A stretch of DNA of 64,000 nt from an uncultured Lachnospiraceae bacterium (GCA_910579865.1 CAJTXA010000016.1:8608-72607), one strand, 5' to 3'. Positions 9,238 to 20,100 are shown, numbered from the stretch's first letter. Made by a program: numbers and translations. Notes: generated by a model not told the origin, from the letters alone.

Positions 9238-10599
9238 ATGGATAAGGATATGACAAAAGGGCCATTGCTTCCATTGTTGATTCACTTTACAATTCCTTTG
9301 GTGCTTGGAAATTTGCTTCAACTGACTTATAATGCAGTGGATAGTATTGTGGTTGGAAGGTATGTTGGAAAAGTGGCATTAGCAGCGGTTGGAACAAGTA
9401 ATCCGCTGATGACATTAATTATTCTTTTTATACAGGGGATTTGCTTAGGGGCAGGAGTTTTAATTGGAACTATGTATGGGGCAAAGGATTTCAAACGATT
9501 GAAATGTCAAATTAGTACAACAATGATAGCAGGACTGGTATTTTCAGTAGTGATTACTTTATGTAGTATTTTATTGACACCGTGGCTTCTTACTTTGCTT
9601 CAAACAGATCCCATCATTATTCCAGAGGCAGTCTTATACTTACGAATTGTATTTTGTGGGTTAGTTTTTAATTTTATTTATAATTTTTTTGCTAGTACAT
9701 TGCGGGCAATGGGCGATAGCCGTTCCCCGCTTTACTTTTTAGGAATCAGTGCAATCATCAATATAATAGGAGATTTATTTTTTGTAGTAATACTTCAAAT
9801 GGGAACAGCCGGCTGTGCGATTAGTACTGTAATTAGTGAAGGGCTAAGTTGTTTGTTTTGTTGGTGGTATATTAAGAAAAAGGTACCAATTTTAGATCTT
9901 GGACGAGAATGGTTTCGCTTTGATTGTTCTCTTTTAAAAGAAACGTTAGGATATGGATTTGTTAGTGCCATGCAGCAGTCTACGGTTCAGATTGGAAAAA
10001 TTGGAATACAAACAATTGTAAATACACTTGGTGTAACAGCAACAGCAGCATTTAGTGCAATTAATCGGATTGATGACTTTGCCTATATTCCAGAGCAGAA
10101 CATTGCTCATGCAATGACAAGTGTAATGGCGCAAAATCGTGGAGCAGGAAAGAAAAATCGTATAGTAAAGGTTTTTCGAATCGGAATGGGAATCGAATTG
10201 ATTTATGGACTATTGGCAGGAACCATGCTGCTTGCATGTGCAAGACCAATTATGATGCTTTTTACAAAAGATGAAGAAACAATTGTGATGGGAATGACGT
10301 ATTTACATTTAATCGCTTTTTTATATATCTTACCCTCTTTAACAAATGGGATTCAGGGATATTTTCGGGGAATGGGAGATATGAAGATTACACTTTGGAG
10401 CAGTATGATTAATTTTTTGGTTCGGGTGGTTTGTTGTGCTGGATTGGTATTTTTTGGAAAAATGGGAATAGAGGCATTGCCGTGGTCTTATTTACTTGGC
10501 TGGCTGGCGATGCTTTTGTATGAACTTCCTTATTTGATACGACAATTTTGGAAAGATAGAAAAGGTAATGCTGGACAAAAAGAGGAAGAGAGAGTATAA
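9238..10599 (+). CDS. MATE-family efflux transporter
   Basis: A 453-aa, 12-TM protein. The N-terminus MDKDMTKGPLLPLLIHFTIP, followed by GNLLQLTYNAVDSIVVGRYVG, is characteristic of the NorM/DinF-type MATE transporters abundant in Lachnospiraceae. These proteins exchange Na+ or H+ for drugs or small organic molecules. The two 6-TM halves are complete. The start has AAAAGGAGATATATTAA before it. The gap from the ZIP gene is 62 bases and a joint transcript is possible. Substrate unknown. Confidence 0.88.
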   Translation: MDKDMTKGPLLPLLIHFTIPLVLGNLLQLTYNAVDSIVVGRYVGKVALAAVGTSNPLMTLIILFIQGICLGAGVLIGTMYGAKDFKRLKCQISTTMIAGLVFSVVITLCSILLTPWLLTLLQTDPIIIPEAVLYLRIVFCGLVFNFIYNFFASTLRAMGDSRSPLYFLGISAIINIIGDLFFVVILQMGTAGCAISTVISEGLSCLFCWWYIKKKVPILDLGREWFRFDCSLLKETLGYGFVSAMQQSTVQIGKIGIQTIVNTLGVTATAAFSAINRIDDFAYIPEQNIAHAMTSVMAQNRGAGKKNRIVKVFRIGMGIELIYGLLAGTMLLACARPIMMLFTKDEETIVMGMTYLHLIAFLYILPSLTNGIQGYFRGMGDMKITLWSSMINFLVRVVCCAGLVFFGKMGIEALPWSYLLGWLAMLLYELPYLIRQFWKDRKGNAGQKEEERV

Positions 10600-10657
10600 T
10601 TTCCTTGTGAGTAACTAGGAAATAGAACTATATGGTAATAACAAGGAGGAAATAAAA

Positions 10658-11971
10658 ATGAAAAAGAAAATTAGATCCGAAAGAAATTTAAAATTTGAGA
10701 CATTACAACTACATGTTGGACAAGAAAGACCTGATCCGGTAACAGATGCAAGAGCTGTGCCAATTTATCAGACTTCTTCCTATGTATTTCAAAATTGTGA
10801 TCAGGCAGCAGCCCGATTTGGATTAGAGGATGCAGGAAATATTTATGGAAGATTAACCAATCCAACAGAAGATGTTTTTGAACAGCGAATGGCAGCTCTA
10901 GAAGGTGGAGTGGCAGCTTTAGCAGTAGCTTCTGGGGCAGCAGCAATTAGTTATACCTTTCAAAATTTGGCAAAGGCAGGAGAACATATTGTAGCAGCAA
11001 AAAATATCTATGGCGGAACCTATAATTTACTTGCACATACCCTTCCAGAATATGGAATTACTACAACGTTTGTAAATCCGTTTCAGTTAGAAAAAGTGGA
11101 ACAGGCAATTCAAGAGAATACAAAAGCTATTTTTATTGAAACACTTGGAAATCCAAATTCGGAAGTGGTTGATATTGAAGCAATAACAAAGATTGCACAT
11201 AAATATCAAATTCCATTAATTGTAGATAATACATTTGCAACTCCTTATTTAGTTCGTCCAATTTCATATGGGGCAGATATTGTGGTTCATTCTGCTACAA
11301 AATTTATCGGCGGACATGGAACAACGATAGGTGGTGTGATTGTCGACAGTGGAAAGTTTGACTGGGAAGCTTCTGGAAAATTTCCTTCTCTTACAGAACC
11401 AAATCCAAGTTATCATGGAGTAAGTTTTACAAAGGCAGTTGGAGCAGCAGCTTTTGTAACAAAGATACGTGCAATTTTATTGCGTGATACTGGTGCAACA
11501 CTTTCTCCATTTCATGCATTTTTCTTTTTACAGGGATTAGAAACACTATCGCTTCGAGTAGAACGTCATGTAGAAAATGCATTAAAGGTAGTACAATATC
11601 TAAATCAGCATCCACAGGTAGAACGAGTACATCATCCTTCTGTTACAGAAGAGAAAGATCAACAAGCACTTTATCAGAAATATTTTCCAAATGGAGGCGG
11701 CTCAATTTTTACATTTGAAATTAAGGGAGATGCACAAAAAGCAAAAGATTTTATTGACAATTTGGAATTGTTTTCTTTGCTTGCAAATGTAGCAGATGTA
11801 AAATCTTTAGTAATTCATCCAGCTACTACAACACATAGTCAGTGTACAAAAGAAGAATTAGAAGAACAGGGAATTCGTCCAAATACCATTCGTTTATCGA
11901 TTGGTACAGAACATATTGAAGATATTCTTGAGGATTTAAAAGAAGCATTTCAGGCGGTAGAAACAGAGTAA
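10658..11971 (+). CDS. metY: O-acetylhomoserine sulfhydrylase / aminocarboxypropyltransferase
   Basis: A 437-aa Cys/Met-metabolism PLP enzyme. FETLQLHVGQERPDPVTDAR and AVPIYQTSSYVF form the MetY-type N-terminus. IYGRLTNPTEDVFEQRMAALEGG carries phosphate contacts from the partner subunit, and VHSATKFIGGHGTTIGG contains the PLP Lys. The length (~430) fits MetY rather than the ~380-residue MetB/MetC enzymes. It makes homocysteine from O-acetylhomoserine and sulfide. The ribosome site is AAGGAGGAAATAAAA. No SAM riboswitch or T-box leader fits in the 58-base gap upstream. Confidence 0.9.
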   Translation: MKKKIRSERNLKFETLQLHVGQERPDPVTDARAVPIYQTSSYVFQNCDQAAARFGLEDAGNIYGRLTNPTEDVFEQRMAALEGGVAALAVASGAAAISYTFQNLAKAGEHIVAAKNIYGGTYNLLAHTLPEYGITTTFVNPFQLEKVEQAIQENTKAIFIETLGNPNSEVVDIEAITKIAHKYQIPLIVDNTFATPYLVRPISYGADIVVHSATKFIGGHGTTIGGVIVDSGKFDWEASGKFPSLTEPNPSYHGVSFTKAVGAAAFVTKIRAILLRDTGATLSPFHAFFFLQGLETLSLRVERHVENALKVVQYLNQHPQVERVHHPSVTEEKDQQALYQKYFPNGGGSIFTFEIKGDAQKAKDFIDNLELFSLLANVADVKSLVIHPATTTHSQCTKEELEEQGIRPNTIRLSIGTEHIEDILEDLKEAFQAVETE

Positions 11972-11978
11972 TAGAGAA

Positions 11979-12026
11979 ATCCGATTGAAATTTTTCGTTA
12001 TATTTTAGAAAAGATTTCAATCGGAT
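11979..12026. terminator. Inverted repeat between convergent metY and chemoreceptor genes
   Basis: ATCCGATTGAAAT (11979-11991) pairs perfectly with ATTTCAATCGGAT (12014-12026). It lies between two converging genes and probably ends both transcripts, although neither side has a strong U tract. Confidence 0.55.
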
Positions 12027-12046
12027 AGAACTAAAATTTTAAAGAG

Positions 12047-13390
12047 TTAAAAGTGTTCCTTTTTTAAGCGTTCTAATTCAGCTGAAAAACGTTGATAGGT
12101 GTTTTGAGCTTCTTCAAAGAGTTGAAGTGCATGTTCTTTATCATTAGATTCATTGGCATAAAAACAGGCAGTAGCGAGGTTATGTAAATGGGTATGAAGG
12201 ATATTTGCCTGTTGAAAGAAAGAGGCAAAAGAAGGTTGTTCTTGGTTTAGCTTTTGTAGATAGATTCCAAATTTACATTTGGTTGGCTGATTTAGGTTTT
12301 TTAGTTTGAGTTCTTCAAAGCCTTCTATCATATTGTAAAGTCTTCCAGTAAAGATCAGATGATCGGTCTTATAGATATCGAATTGTTCGCTTTGAGAAAG
12401 ATTGCTTTGGGTTTTTATAAGTCTGGTACGAATTTTGTCAATCGAACGGCTAATGGTATACATATCCTTTCCTGGCTGCTTACAATGTGTGCTTAAAAGA
12501 TCAGAGTCTTTTGCAATCGTAATTGTACGTTCCGTAAAGGATTTTGTATCTGTGTTTTGTGTATTAATTTGAGAGTATAAACTAGAAATTTGATCAATTA
12601 CATGCTGCATATTTTCTGCCATTGTTAGAACGGATTGTTCCGTTTCACTGGCAAAGTGACTGCTGGTTTCTAGAACATTTTTTAAATTGTCAAATTGTTC
12701 GACAAGCTGCTGCAGATCCGTTAGTATTTCATGGATAAATTGTTCCATTTGTTTGACTGATTCTTGTGTGTCAATGGAAAGTGTACCAATTTCATTGGCG
12801 ACAATCGCAAATCCCTTTCCATCTGCAGAACGGGATGCTTCAATACGGGCATTTAATGCTAAGATTTGGGTGCGGTTAGCAATATCACTTACAATTTTTA
12901 GGATATTTTTAATAGCGACTGATTTTTCTGAGAATCCATTCATGGCTTGATTGGCTTGTAAGATGGCTTGATAACTTTGATTGACATTTGTAATAGTTTC
13001 TTCCATTACTTTTTTGGAAAGTATAGAAGTTTGGTAAGCAGATGCGACATCTTTATTAATCGTATTTATAATTTGTTCACTTTCATTAATGGATTCGGAA
13101 AGGCTTTCGCCTGTACTAGCAACCATATTTAGGGTGTTTTTTTGATGTTCTACAATTTGCAACATGGCACGAACATTGTTACAGTTTCCAATTGTATCCA
13201 TTGCTTTATTTAGATCGATTGCAGTTTGATTGTTGGATTGTAAAAATTTTTGGATAAGAGTATTATAGGCATGGGCAAGTTTTTTATCTTTAAATTCTTG
13301 TTCGTTGCATAGAGTAAAATTACCTTCTGCGGCAGACTGCATTAGGTGGAAAAGTTTTGCTTTATCAGAGTTTCGTTTCAATTGATACAT
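12047..13390 (-). CDS. Soluble methyl-accepting chemotaxis-type receptor with C-terminal CZB domain
   Basis: A 447-aa protein with no TM segment or signal peptide, so it is cytoplasmic. Most of the chain is a long coiled coil with the chemoreceptor hairpin tip (LALNARIEASRSADGKGFAI, then VANEIGTLS), which docks CheA/CheW. The C-terminal ~110 residues carry the CZB zinc-binding pattern: DHLIFTGRLYNMI (His), TKCKFGIYLQ (Cys) and ILHTHLHNLA (two His). CZB domains of this kind bind zinc and have been linked to sensing oxidants such as HOCl. No sensory domain is seen at the N-terminus. It is transcribed away from GH36 at 13638, and no other chemotaxis gene is adjacent. Confidence 0.85.
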   Translation of the reverse strand: MYQLKRNSDKAKLFHLMQSAAEGNFTLCNEQEFKDKKLAHAYNTLIQKFLQSNNQTAIDLNKAMDTIGNCNNVRAMLQIVEHQKNTLNMVASTGESLSESINESEQIINTINKDVASAYQTSILSKKVMEETITNVNQSYQAILQANQAMNGFSEKSVAIKNILKIVSDIANRTQILALNARIEASRSADGKGFAIVANEIGTLSIDTQESVKQMEQFIHEILTDLQQLVEQFDNLKNVLETSSHFASETEQSVLTMAENMQHVIDQISSLYSQINTQNTDTKSFTERTITIAKDSDLLSTHCKQPGKDMYTISRSIDKIRTRLIKTQSNLSQSEQFDIYKTDHLIFTGRLYNMIEGFEELKLKNLNQPTKCKFGIYLQKLNQEQPSFASFFQQANILHTHLHNLATACFYANESNDKEHALQLFEEAQNTYQRFSAELERLKKEHF

Positions 13391-13493
13391 GATTTCGACC
13401 TTCTTTTTCTTATAGTTTTGTGTTTATTATAGCAAATATAGATAGGATTCACAATCCGATTTTAGAAATGAGAAGAAAAAGATAAGATTTAGA

Positions 13494-13522
13494 TTGACAT
13501 TTAACTAATTTTTAAATAAAAT
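13494..13522 (+). promoter_or_regulatory. Promoter of GH36 alpha-galactosidase gene
   Basis: A perfect TTGACA (13494-13499) and TAAAAT (13517-13522) are spaced by 17 bases, about 115 bases before the GH36 start. A 7-bp-arm palindrome lies just downstream, around the expected transcription start. Confidence 0.75.
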
Positions 13523-13534
13523 AGAATAAAATTA

Positions 13535-13550
13535 AGTTAAATTTTTAACT
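13535..13550. promoter_or_regulatory. Candidate repressor operator upstream of GH36
   Basis: AGTTAAA-TT-TTTAACT is a perfect inverted repeat with a 2-base centre, placed 12 bases after the -10 box, where a repressor would block initiation. It shares TTAAGTTAAA with the palindrome overlapping the promoter of the sugar-binding protein gene (27563-27577). The LacI regulator at 15854 is the natural candidate ligand-responsive factor, but AT-rich palindromes arise easily here. Confidence 0.35.
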
Positions 13551-13637
13551 GATTTTTATGTTAAGAAAAGTTTACCGATTGCTTTTTACATCGGAAACAG
13601 CAAAAATGGAACAGCTTAGAGAGGAGAACAGACAAAA

Positions 13638-15839
13638 ATGGCAATCAGATACATAGAAAAGAAGCAGATTTTCCAGATGGATACAAAACATAGTACCTAT
13701 TTAATTGGACTTACAACAGAAGGTTATGTTGGGCATATTTATTATGGAAAAAGATTAAAAAAAGAAGGAAATCATTATCTGTTACGAACAAAGGAAGCAC
13801 CTTATACCCCATCTGTTTATGAAAGAGAAAAGATGGTATTTATGGATTTTTTTCCATTTGAATATCCAAGCGGAGGAGTTGGAGATTATCGGGAAAGCTG
13901 TCTTGATGTAAGAGGAGAGAAGGGAAATATTGGCTGTGAGTTTTTTTTCCAATCCTATCAGATTTACAAAGGAAAGGCAGCATTATCTGGCTTACCAGCA
14001 TCTTTTGGTACAGAAAAAGAAGTAGAAACATTAGAAATTACATGTGAAGATCCGATTTTAAAGTTAAATGTAGTTCTTTCTTATTCTGTATTTGAATCAT
14101 GTGATATAATTACTAGAAGTGTTCGAATCGAAAATAGAGGAACAGAACATTTAAAATTAGAAAAAGTTTATAGTGCTTGTCTAGATATGGATAATAGAGA
14201 GTTTGAAATGGTAACATTGACAGGAAGCTGGGCAAGAGAACGTTATATTCAAAGAAATCCCATTCATTTTGGAAAACAGTTAGTTTCATCTACAAGAGGA
14301 GAATCGAGCCATCAGGAACATCCTTTTTTGGCATTAGTGACAAAAAATACAACACAGGAAACAGGAGAAGTATATGCGATGAATTTTGTCTATTCGGGCA
14401 ATTTTATTGCGCAGGCAGAAGAGAATCAATTTGGACAAGTTCGAATGGTAATGGGAATACATTCTAATTATTTTTGCTGGAATCTAAAGCAAGGAGAGAG
14501 TTTTCAAGCACCAGAAGTAGTTTTGACTTACTCGGATCAGGGACTTGGGCAAATGACACATCAGTTTCATGATTTTTATCGAAACCATTTGATTCGCAGT
14601 CCATATCAATTTCGTAAGCGGCCGATATTGATTAATAACTGGGAAGCGACTTATTTTGATTTTAATTCAGAGAAACTTTTGGAGATTGCAAAAGAAGCGA
14701 AAAAAGCAGGAATTGAAATGTTGGTAATGGATGATGGCTGGTTTGGAAAGCGGAATTTTGATGATAATTCTTTAGGAGATTGGACAGTAAATACAAAAAA
14801 GATTACTTCTGGACTTTTGGATCTGGTCACAAAAGTAAAAGAGTTAGGAATGGAGTTTGGTATTTGGTTTGAACCAGAGATGATTTCACCTGATTCAGAA
14901 CTCTATCGAACCCATCCAGATTGGGCAATTCAGATTGCAGGAAGACGTCCTACTATGTGTCGAGCACAGTATGTATTGGATTTGTCCCGACCAGAAGTAG
15001 TGGAATATGCTTATCAGTGTGTAGCAGAGATCTTACGCAGTGCACCAATTTCCTATGTAAAATGGGATATGAATCGTCAATTATGTGATATTGGAAGCAG
15101 TTATCTTGATTCAGAAAGTCAGGGAGAATTGATGCATCGCTATGTACTTGGGCTGTATCAGATGCAGGAGCGTTTAGTAACAGAGTTTCCAAACTTATTG
15201 TTAGAGAATTGTTCTGGAGGTGGAGCAAGATTTGATGCAGGAATGTTATACTATAGTCCTCAAATTTGGTGTTCCGATGATACGGATGCAATCGAACGGC
15301 TTCGGATTCAAGAAGGAACCGCATTAATTTATCCACTTGCTACAATAGGAGCACATATTAGTGACTGTCCAAATCATATTGTAGGACGAAATACGCCTTT
15401 TGAAACAAGGGGACATATCGCACTAGCAGGAACATTTGGATATGAATTAGATATTACAAAGATTACAGAAGAAGAACGAAAAATGATTCCTAAGCAGGTT
15501 GCAATGTGTCACAAATATCAGAGTTTGATGCAAAGGGGAGATTATTATCGGCTGGTTTCTTGGAATGAGAAAAAGCCATATGATTGTTGGGAAGTCGTAG
15601 CAAAAGATCAATCAGAAGTATTAGTAACATTTGTACAAGTTTTGGCACAGCCAAATATGCATAGCAGAGTAATTTATCTGCAGGGATTAGAAGAATGTGC
15701 AGAATATCAATTAGAAGGTACACAAGAGGTTTATACAGGTGAAGAATTGATGCAGTGTGGCTATTTGATTCCTTCTATTTTATCTTCAGACAAGAAGGGA
15801 GATTATCAAAGTCATTTGTATCATTTTCTTAGAAAGTGA
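13638..15839 (+). CDS. Alpha-galactosidase, GH36
   Basis: A 733-aa protein, typical length for bacterial GH36 enzymes. An N-terminal beta-supersandwich (~1-330) is followed by the (beta/alpha)8 domain: LVMDDGWFGKRN in strand 1, YVKWDMNRQ with the catalytic nucleophile Asp477, and WCSDDTDAIERLRIQEG with the acid/base Asp pair (547/548). No signal peptide, so it works in the cytoplasm on imported oligosaccharides, removing alpha-1,6-galactose from galactomannan or raffinose-type sugars. It is followed 14 bases later by a LacI regulator, so the two are co-transcribed. The promoter at 13494 is strong and carries a possible operator. The mannan operon downstream supports galactomannan use. Confidence 0.92.
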   Translation: MAIRYIEKKQIFQMDTKHSTYLIGLTTEGYVGHIYYGKRLKKEGNHYLLRTKEAPYTPSVYEREKMVFMDFFPFEYPSGGVGDYRESCLDVRGEKGNIGCEFFFQSYQIYKGKAALSGLPASFGTEKEVETLEITCEDPILKLNVVLSYSVFESCDIITRSVRIENRGTEHLKLEKVYSACLDMDNREFEMVTLTGSWARERYIQRNPIHFGKQLVSSTRGESSHQEHPFLALVTKNTTQETGEVYAMNFVYSGNFIAQAEENQFGQVRMVMGIHSNYFCWNLKQGESFQAPEVVLTYSDQGLGQMTHQFHDFYRNHLIRSPYQFRKRPILINNWEATYFDFNSEKLLEIAKEAKKAGIEMLVMDDGWFGKRNFDDNSLGDWTVNTKKITSGLLDLVTKVKELGMEFGIWFEPEMISPDSELYRTHPDWAIQIAGRRPTMCRAQYVLDLSRPEVVEYAYQCVAEILRSAPISYVKWDMNRQLCDIGSSYLDSESQGELMHRYVLGLYQMQERLVTEFPNLLLENCSGGGARFDAGMLYYSPQIWCSDDTDAIERLRIQEGTALIYPLATIGAHISDCPNHIVGRNTPFETRGHIALAGTFGYELDITKITEEERKMIPKQVAMCHKYQSLMQRGDYYRLVSWNEKKPYDCWEVVAKDQSEVLVTFVQVLAQPNMHSRVIYLQGLEECAEYQLEGTQEVYTGEELMQCGYLIPSILSSDKKGDYQSHLYHFLRK

Positions 15840-15853
15840 TAATAGGGTAGATT

Positions 15854-16879
15854 ATGAGAAAAGTTAGACTTGCAGATATAGCTGAGGCAGTAGGCGTAAG
15901 TACAGTAACTGTGCATAATGCATTAGGAGGACAAAAGGGTGTTAGTGATGAATTAAGAGAGAGAATCCGTAAAACAGCACAGGAACTTGGGTATGAAAAA
16001 AATAAAAAAGAGAAAAATCAAGAGGAATTTCAAAAGATTGGCGTATTAATTGCAGAACGATATCTAGGAAATCATACCAGTTACTATTGGAAAATTTATC
16101 AGGAATTGGCATTGGCTGCTGCGGAAAAACAGTGTTATACAACAGTAGAAGCTTTACGGTTGGATGTAAAAACACAACTGCCGGAACTACCACAGATGGT
16201 GCTGCAAAATAAAATTGAAGGCTTAATTATTATTGGAGAGATTGAGAAACAATATATTCGAAGACTAAAAAATGTGGTTTCCATTCCGATGGTTTTTTTG
16301 GATTTTTATGATCGAGAGTTAGCACAGGATGCAGTAATTGTAGATAATTTTTATGGTATGTATCAGATGACAGAGATTCTTTTTGAACATGGATTGGAAG
16401 AGATTGGATTTATTGGATCCATTTATGCAACAAGTAGTATTATGGATCGATATTGTGGATATGTAAAGGCAATGACAGAACATAGAAAAAATATTCATCC
16501 AGAATGGGTAATTGCAGATCGGGATGAAAGTGGATTGGTAGAATTTGAATTACCCAAAAGACTTCCAAAAGCATTTGTCTGCAATTGTGATTTAGCTGCT
16601 GGGATGCTGGTAAATAAACTAAATGCACGAGGACTCCGTGTGCCAGAGGATATTTCAGTAGTTGGATTTGATAATTTTCTCTATCCTGGATATGCAGATA
16701 TGAAGATTACGACTTATGAGGTAAATACACAGGCTATGGTTCGAGTAGCAATTAAAAAATTGATGAAGCAGTTTCGAAATCCAAATTTTGGACGAGGACT
16801 TGAGATTGTATCAGGTCATGTGGTAATGAAAAATAGTGTACGACGTAAAATATTGGGGGACAAAGAATCTCTTTGCTAA
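15854..16879 (+). CDS. LacI-family transcriptional regulator
   Basis: A 341-aa protein. The N-terminal helix-turn-helix reads VRLADIAEAVGVSTVTVHNA, followed by the hinge region and a periplasmic-binding-protein-like sensor domain (IGVLIAERYLG; LPKAFVCNCDLAAGMLVNKL; VVGFDNFLYPGYADMKITTY). It probably represses nearby carbohydrate genes until a sugar binds. It sits between GH36 and the giant surface enzyme and is the only sugar-type regulator in the 13-41 kb region. The gene overlaps its own terminator. Confidence 0.88.
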   Translation: MRKVRLADIAEAVGVSTVTVHNALGGQKGVSDELRERIRKTAQELGYEKNKKEKNQEEFQKIGVLIAERYLGNHTSYYWKIYQELALAAAEKQCYTTVEALRLDVKTQLPELPQMVLQNKIEGLIIIGEIEKQYIRRLKNVVSIPMVFLDFYDRELAQDAVIVDNFYGMYQMTEILFEHGLEEIGFIGSIYATSSIMDRYCGYVKAMTEHRKNIHPEWVIADRDESGLVEFELPKRLPKAFVCNCDLAAGMLVNKLNARGLRVPEDISVVGFDNFLYPGYADMKITTYEVNTQAMVRVAIKKLMKQFRNPNFGRGLEIVSGHVVMKNSVRRKILGDKESLC

Positions 16880-16898
16880 AATAGCAAAGGGATTTTTT
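16867..16898 (+). terminator. Rho-independent terminator after LacI gene
   Basis: ATCTCTTTGCT (16867-16877) pairs with AGCAAAGGGAT (16883-16893, one G-U pair), followed by TTTTT. The stem contains the last codons and stop of the regulator. Confidence 0.85.
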
Positions 16899-16984
16899 AA
16901 TTTATTTGTAAAATTTCACTAAAATATCTGGAAATATTACAACAAATAGAGAAATATTGTATGGATTTTCCAAAGTACGTTTTT

Positions 16985-17100
16985 TATAATAAAGGAGGAA
17001 CGATTAGAGACTTAGCGTATACGTGCATCTAAAAAAAGGCGAATTAGGAGGACATAGTATGGATGTGTGTTAGCTGTAAAAGAAGGAGGAAGATGAAAGA
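16985..17100 (+). promoter_or_regulatory. Leader of the giant surface enzyme with a 4-codon ORF
   Basis: TATAAT (16985-16990) is a probable -10 box with a weak -35. The leader then has three Shine-Dalgarno-like runs: AAGGAGGA near 16992, AGGAGGA at 17046-17052, and AAGGAGGA at 17083-17090. The middle one is ideally spaced before ATG GAT GTG TGT TAG (17059-17073), a four-codon ORF in frame with, but stopped before, the main gene. The last one serves the ATG at 17101. Confidence 0.4.
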
Positions 17101-20100
17101 ATGCATAGGATAAGAAAACGAATGTTTAGTTTGATTACAGCAGTTTCTGTGTTACTAACGTATCCAACCGTCCCTCTCGCAGCATATGGAGGGATAAGCG
17201 AGCAATTTAAAGTAAAACAGGGATTGGAAGAACTGGAAACTCAAAAAGCAGATGTAGAAGATAAGGAAAGTAAGAATGGGGGGGTATTGCTTAATGAACA
17301 AGACTTATCATCTGCAGCTTCTGGAAGTGCAGCAACAATAAATAAGTTGCCTTCTAGTGTAAAGCAAGCAACGACACATATTGCTACTTATGTAAATCGA
17401 ATTCCTAAAGTAGATGGTGTGACATGGAATAGTAGTGTAACAGAAAATATGTTTCAGACGCCGTTTGAAACAGTAGAAGCAGAGGATATCAATGGAAATT
17501 CTTATATGGTAGAAGTCGTACCAGAGAATTTAGTTTACTTTATTGATTCTTATAATTTTGATGCAGGAACAACTAGTGCACCTTATGATGCAGTAAAAGA
17601 GCTGGTAGGAGATACTTTATTAAATGAAGTATACGATCAGAAAAAGACAGATGATAATACTTGGGGTTTTATAGGAGAGGCAAGTGGAAAAGGTCTTTCC
17701 AATGATACAGAGAAAGCAAATAAAAATATATCTGGTCTTTATGGGAAAACAAATACAAGCGGTGTTGAAATTTCCTACGCTTTTTTATTACCGGCTGGTA
17801 AATATACAATTACTACAGCTCATTATGAATGGTGGGGAAGTCAAAACCGTTCAATGGATTTAAGTTTGACTACCAGTAGCGGAACAAATAAGTATGCTAC
17901 TTTGCCAAAGCAAAATGAAAAACAAACACAAAAGAAAAGTTATACATTTGAAGTTATGACAGAACAAGTTGTTACATTTACAGCAACTTCTACTGGTGAA
18001 AAGGCACCAGCCATAAGCTGGCTTGCTGTTGTACAGGATGAGGATTATTCGAATGTAAAAGCACCAGAACGTCCTGTTGATCAGTTGCCATCTGGTTATG
18101 ACCAGCCTTTAGAAGATCATGATGGTTTAGAATTGGCAGAGGGTGCAGTTTCTTCTCTAATGACAGGCTATGATACTATGATAGATGTTAATATTCAATG
18201 GAACAATGAAAATAAATATCATGCTACTGTAAAAGATGCAGCAAATTTATTTCAAAAAAATGAATTTACGGTTTTGTTAGATATAAAACAAAATGCGCCT
18301 AGTGGGGATACCAGTAAAATGGATCAAAGAGTTGCTCTTACAATAGGAAATGCATCAAATAGTCTGCATTTACTTACATGGTCTGGTAAATTTGGCTATG
18401 GTGGGCATAATAGTGGTGTGAGTAGTCATTTGGTAGACATGGCTGAAATAACAAAAGGCGGTTGGAATGCACTTGCTATGACATATGAGGAAAAGAACGG
18501 AGGAAATGGATCGGTTGTTATCTATGTCAATGGAAAGAAATCAGCCGAAGTTTTAGATATTGGATTTAAGTTAAGTGAAATGAATGATGTAAGTGCAATG
18601 ATTGCTAGAACTTTTGGTACAAATTATTTACAGGAGGGGCGGTATGACAATCTTGTTGTTTTTGATCGTTTATTAGACGAGTCAACACTTTGTGCAGAGA
18701 CAGCATGGAGAAAATGGGATAAAGAAAATCCTCCTTTGGTAAATACAGCGCTTTTGGAAGATGCCGTAAAAAAAGCAGAAGCCTTGATAGCAGCACAGAT
18801 TACTTCTGCTGGTTTAGAAAGTGCATTGAAAACAGCAAAGGACTTACTAAGTAGATCGGATTTAACAGCAGATAATCAAAAAGAGATTGATGCAGCAGTA
18901 GAACAGTTAAATCAGGAATATGAAAAGCTAAATCCTACAGATATTTTAATTAGAGGTGCCAGTGTGGATGCTGCAAATCTAAAAAAGAATGGATTGACTT
19001 ATAAAGGATTTGGTATGCTAAATGGAAATAGCACCAGCAATTTGCTTTTGGATTATAAAGCAGAGCATCCAACAGAATATTGGGATATGATGGAGTATTT
19101 GTTTGGAGGGGAATATCCATTATTTACTCATATTAAGATGGAGATGGGAAATGATGGAAATAATTCAACCGGAGCAGAGGCCTGTACTATGCGCTATCCA
19201 GATGAAAGTGCAGATGCGTCTCGTTCACCAGGTTTTGTAATGGCAGCCGATGCAAAAAAGATTAATCCAAATGTTAAAATTAGTATTTTGCGCTGGGAAC
19301 TTCCAAAGTGGGTAGCAGATGCTGGATTTAACGAGAAAAAACAAACAGGTTGGGATGCTTTTTATCTTTGGTATAAAGAAACTATTTTTGATGCTTATGA
19401 AAAATATGGCTATATAGTTGACTTTATTAATCCAGATAAAAATGAAACAGGAAATCCAGATAAAGATTTTATTAAATGGTTTGCAAAACAGATAGAACAA
19501 GAAAAGAATTTTCCAAGTTATATGAATAAAGAGGCACAAGACGCTTACCATAATATTCGAATTATTGCATCAGATGAAAATAAAGGATTGAAAATTGTTC
19601 CATATATGCGGGAGGATGCAGAACTTTATGATGCAGTGGATATTATAGGCTTCCATTATCGAACCAGTGCAACGGATGATTATGTAAGAATGGCAGATGT
19701 AGATAATAAGGAAGTTTGGTATAGTGAAGGCTGTGCAACATTTGGATATAGCGAATTGCAAGAAACAAAGAGAACAGAATATGGCTATGAAAATATTGGT
19801 GGTTATCAAAGTCCATTGGCTTTAATGGATAGTTTTATTACTGCATTTTGTTCTTCTCGCCGTACCCATTATATTTTTCAGCCTGCAATAGGATCTTTTT
19901 ATGAAGGGATTCAATATGGACATAAAGAACTGCTAAGTGCCCGTGATCCATGGAGTGGATATATTCACTATGATCCTGCTTTGCATATGTTAGAACACTT
20001 TGCAAAATTTGCGAAACTTGGTTGGGAAAATGAGGACAATACAGATGGTATTTGGATGGCAGTTTCTCAGGCAAGTAAAGAAAGCTTTGCGGGAAGCGAA

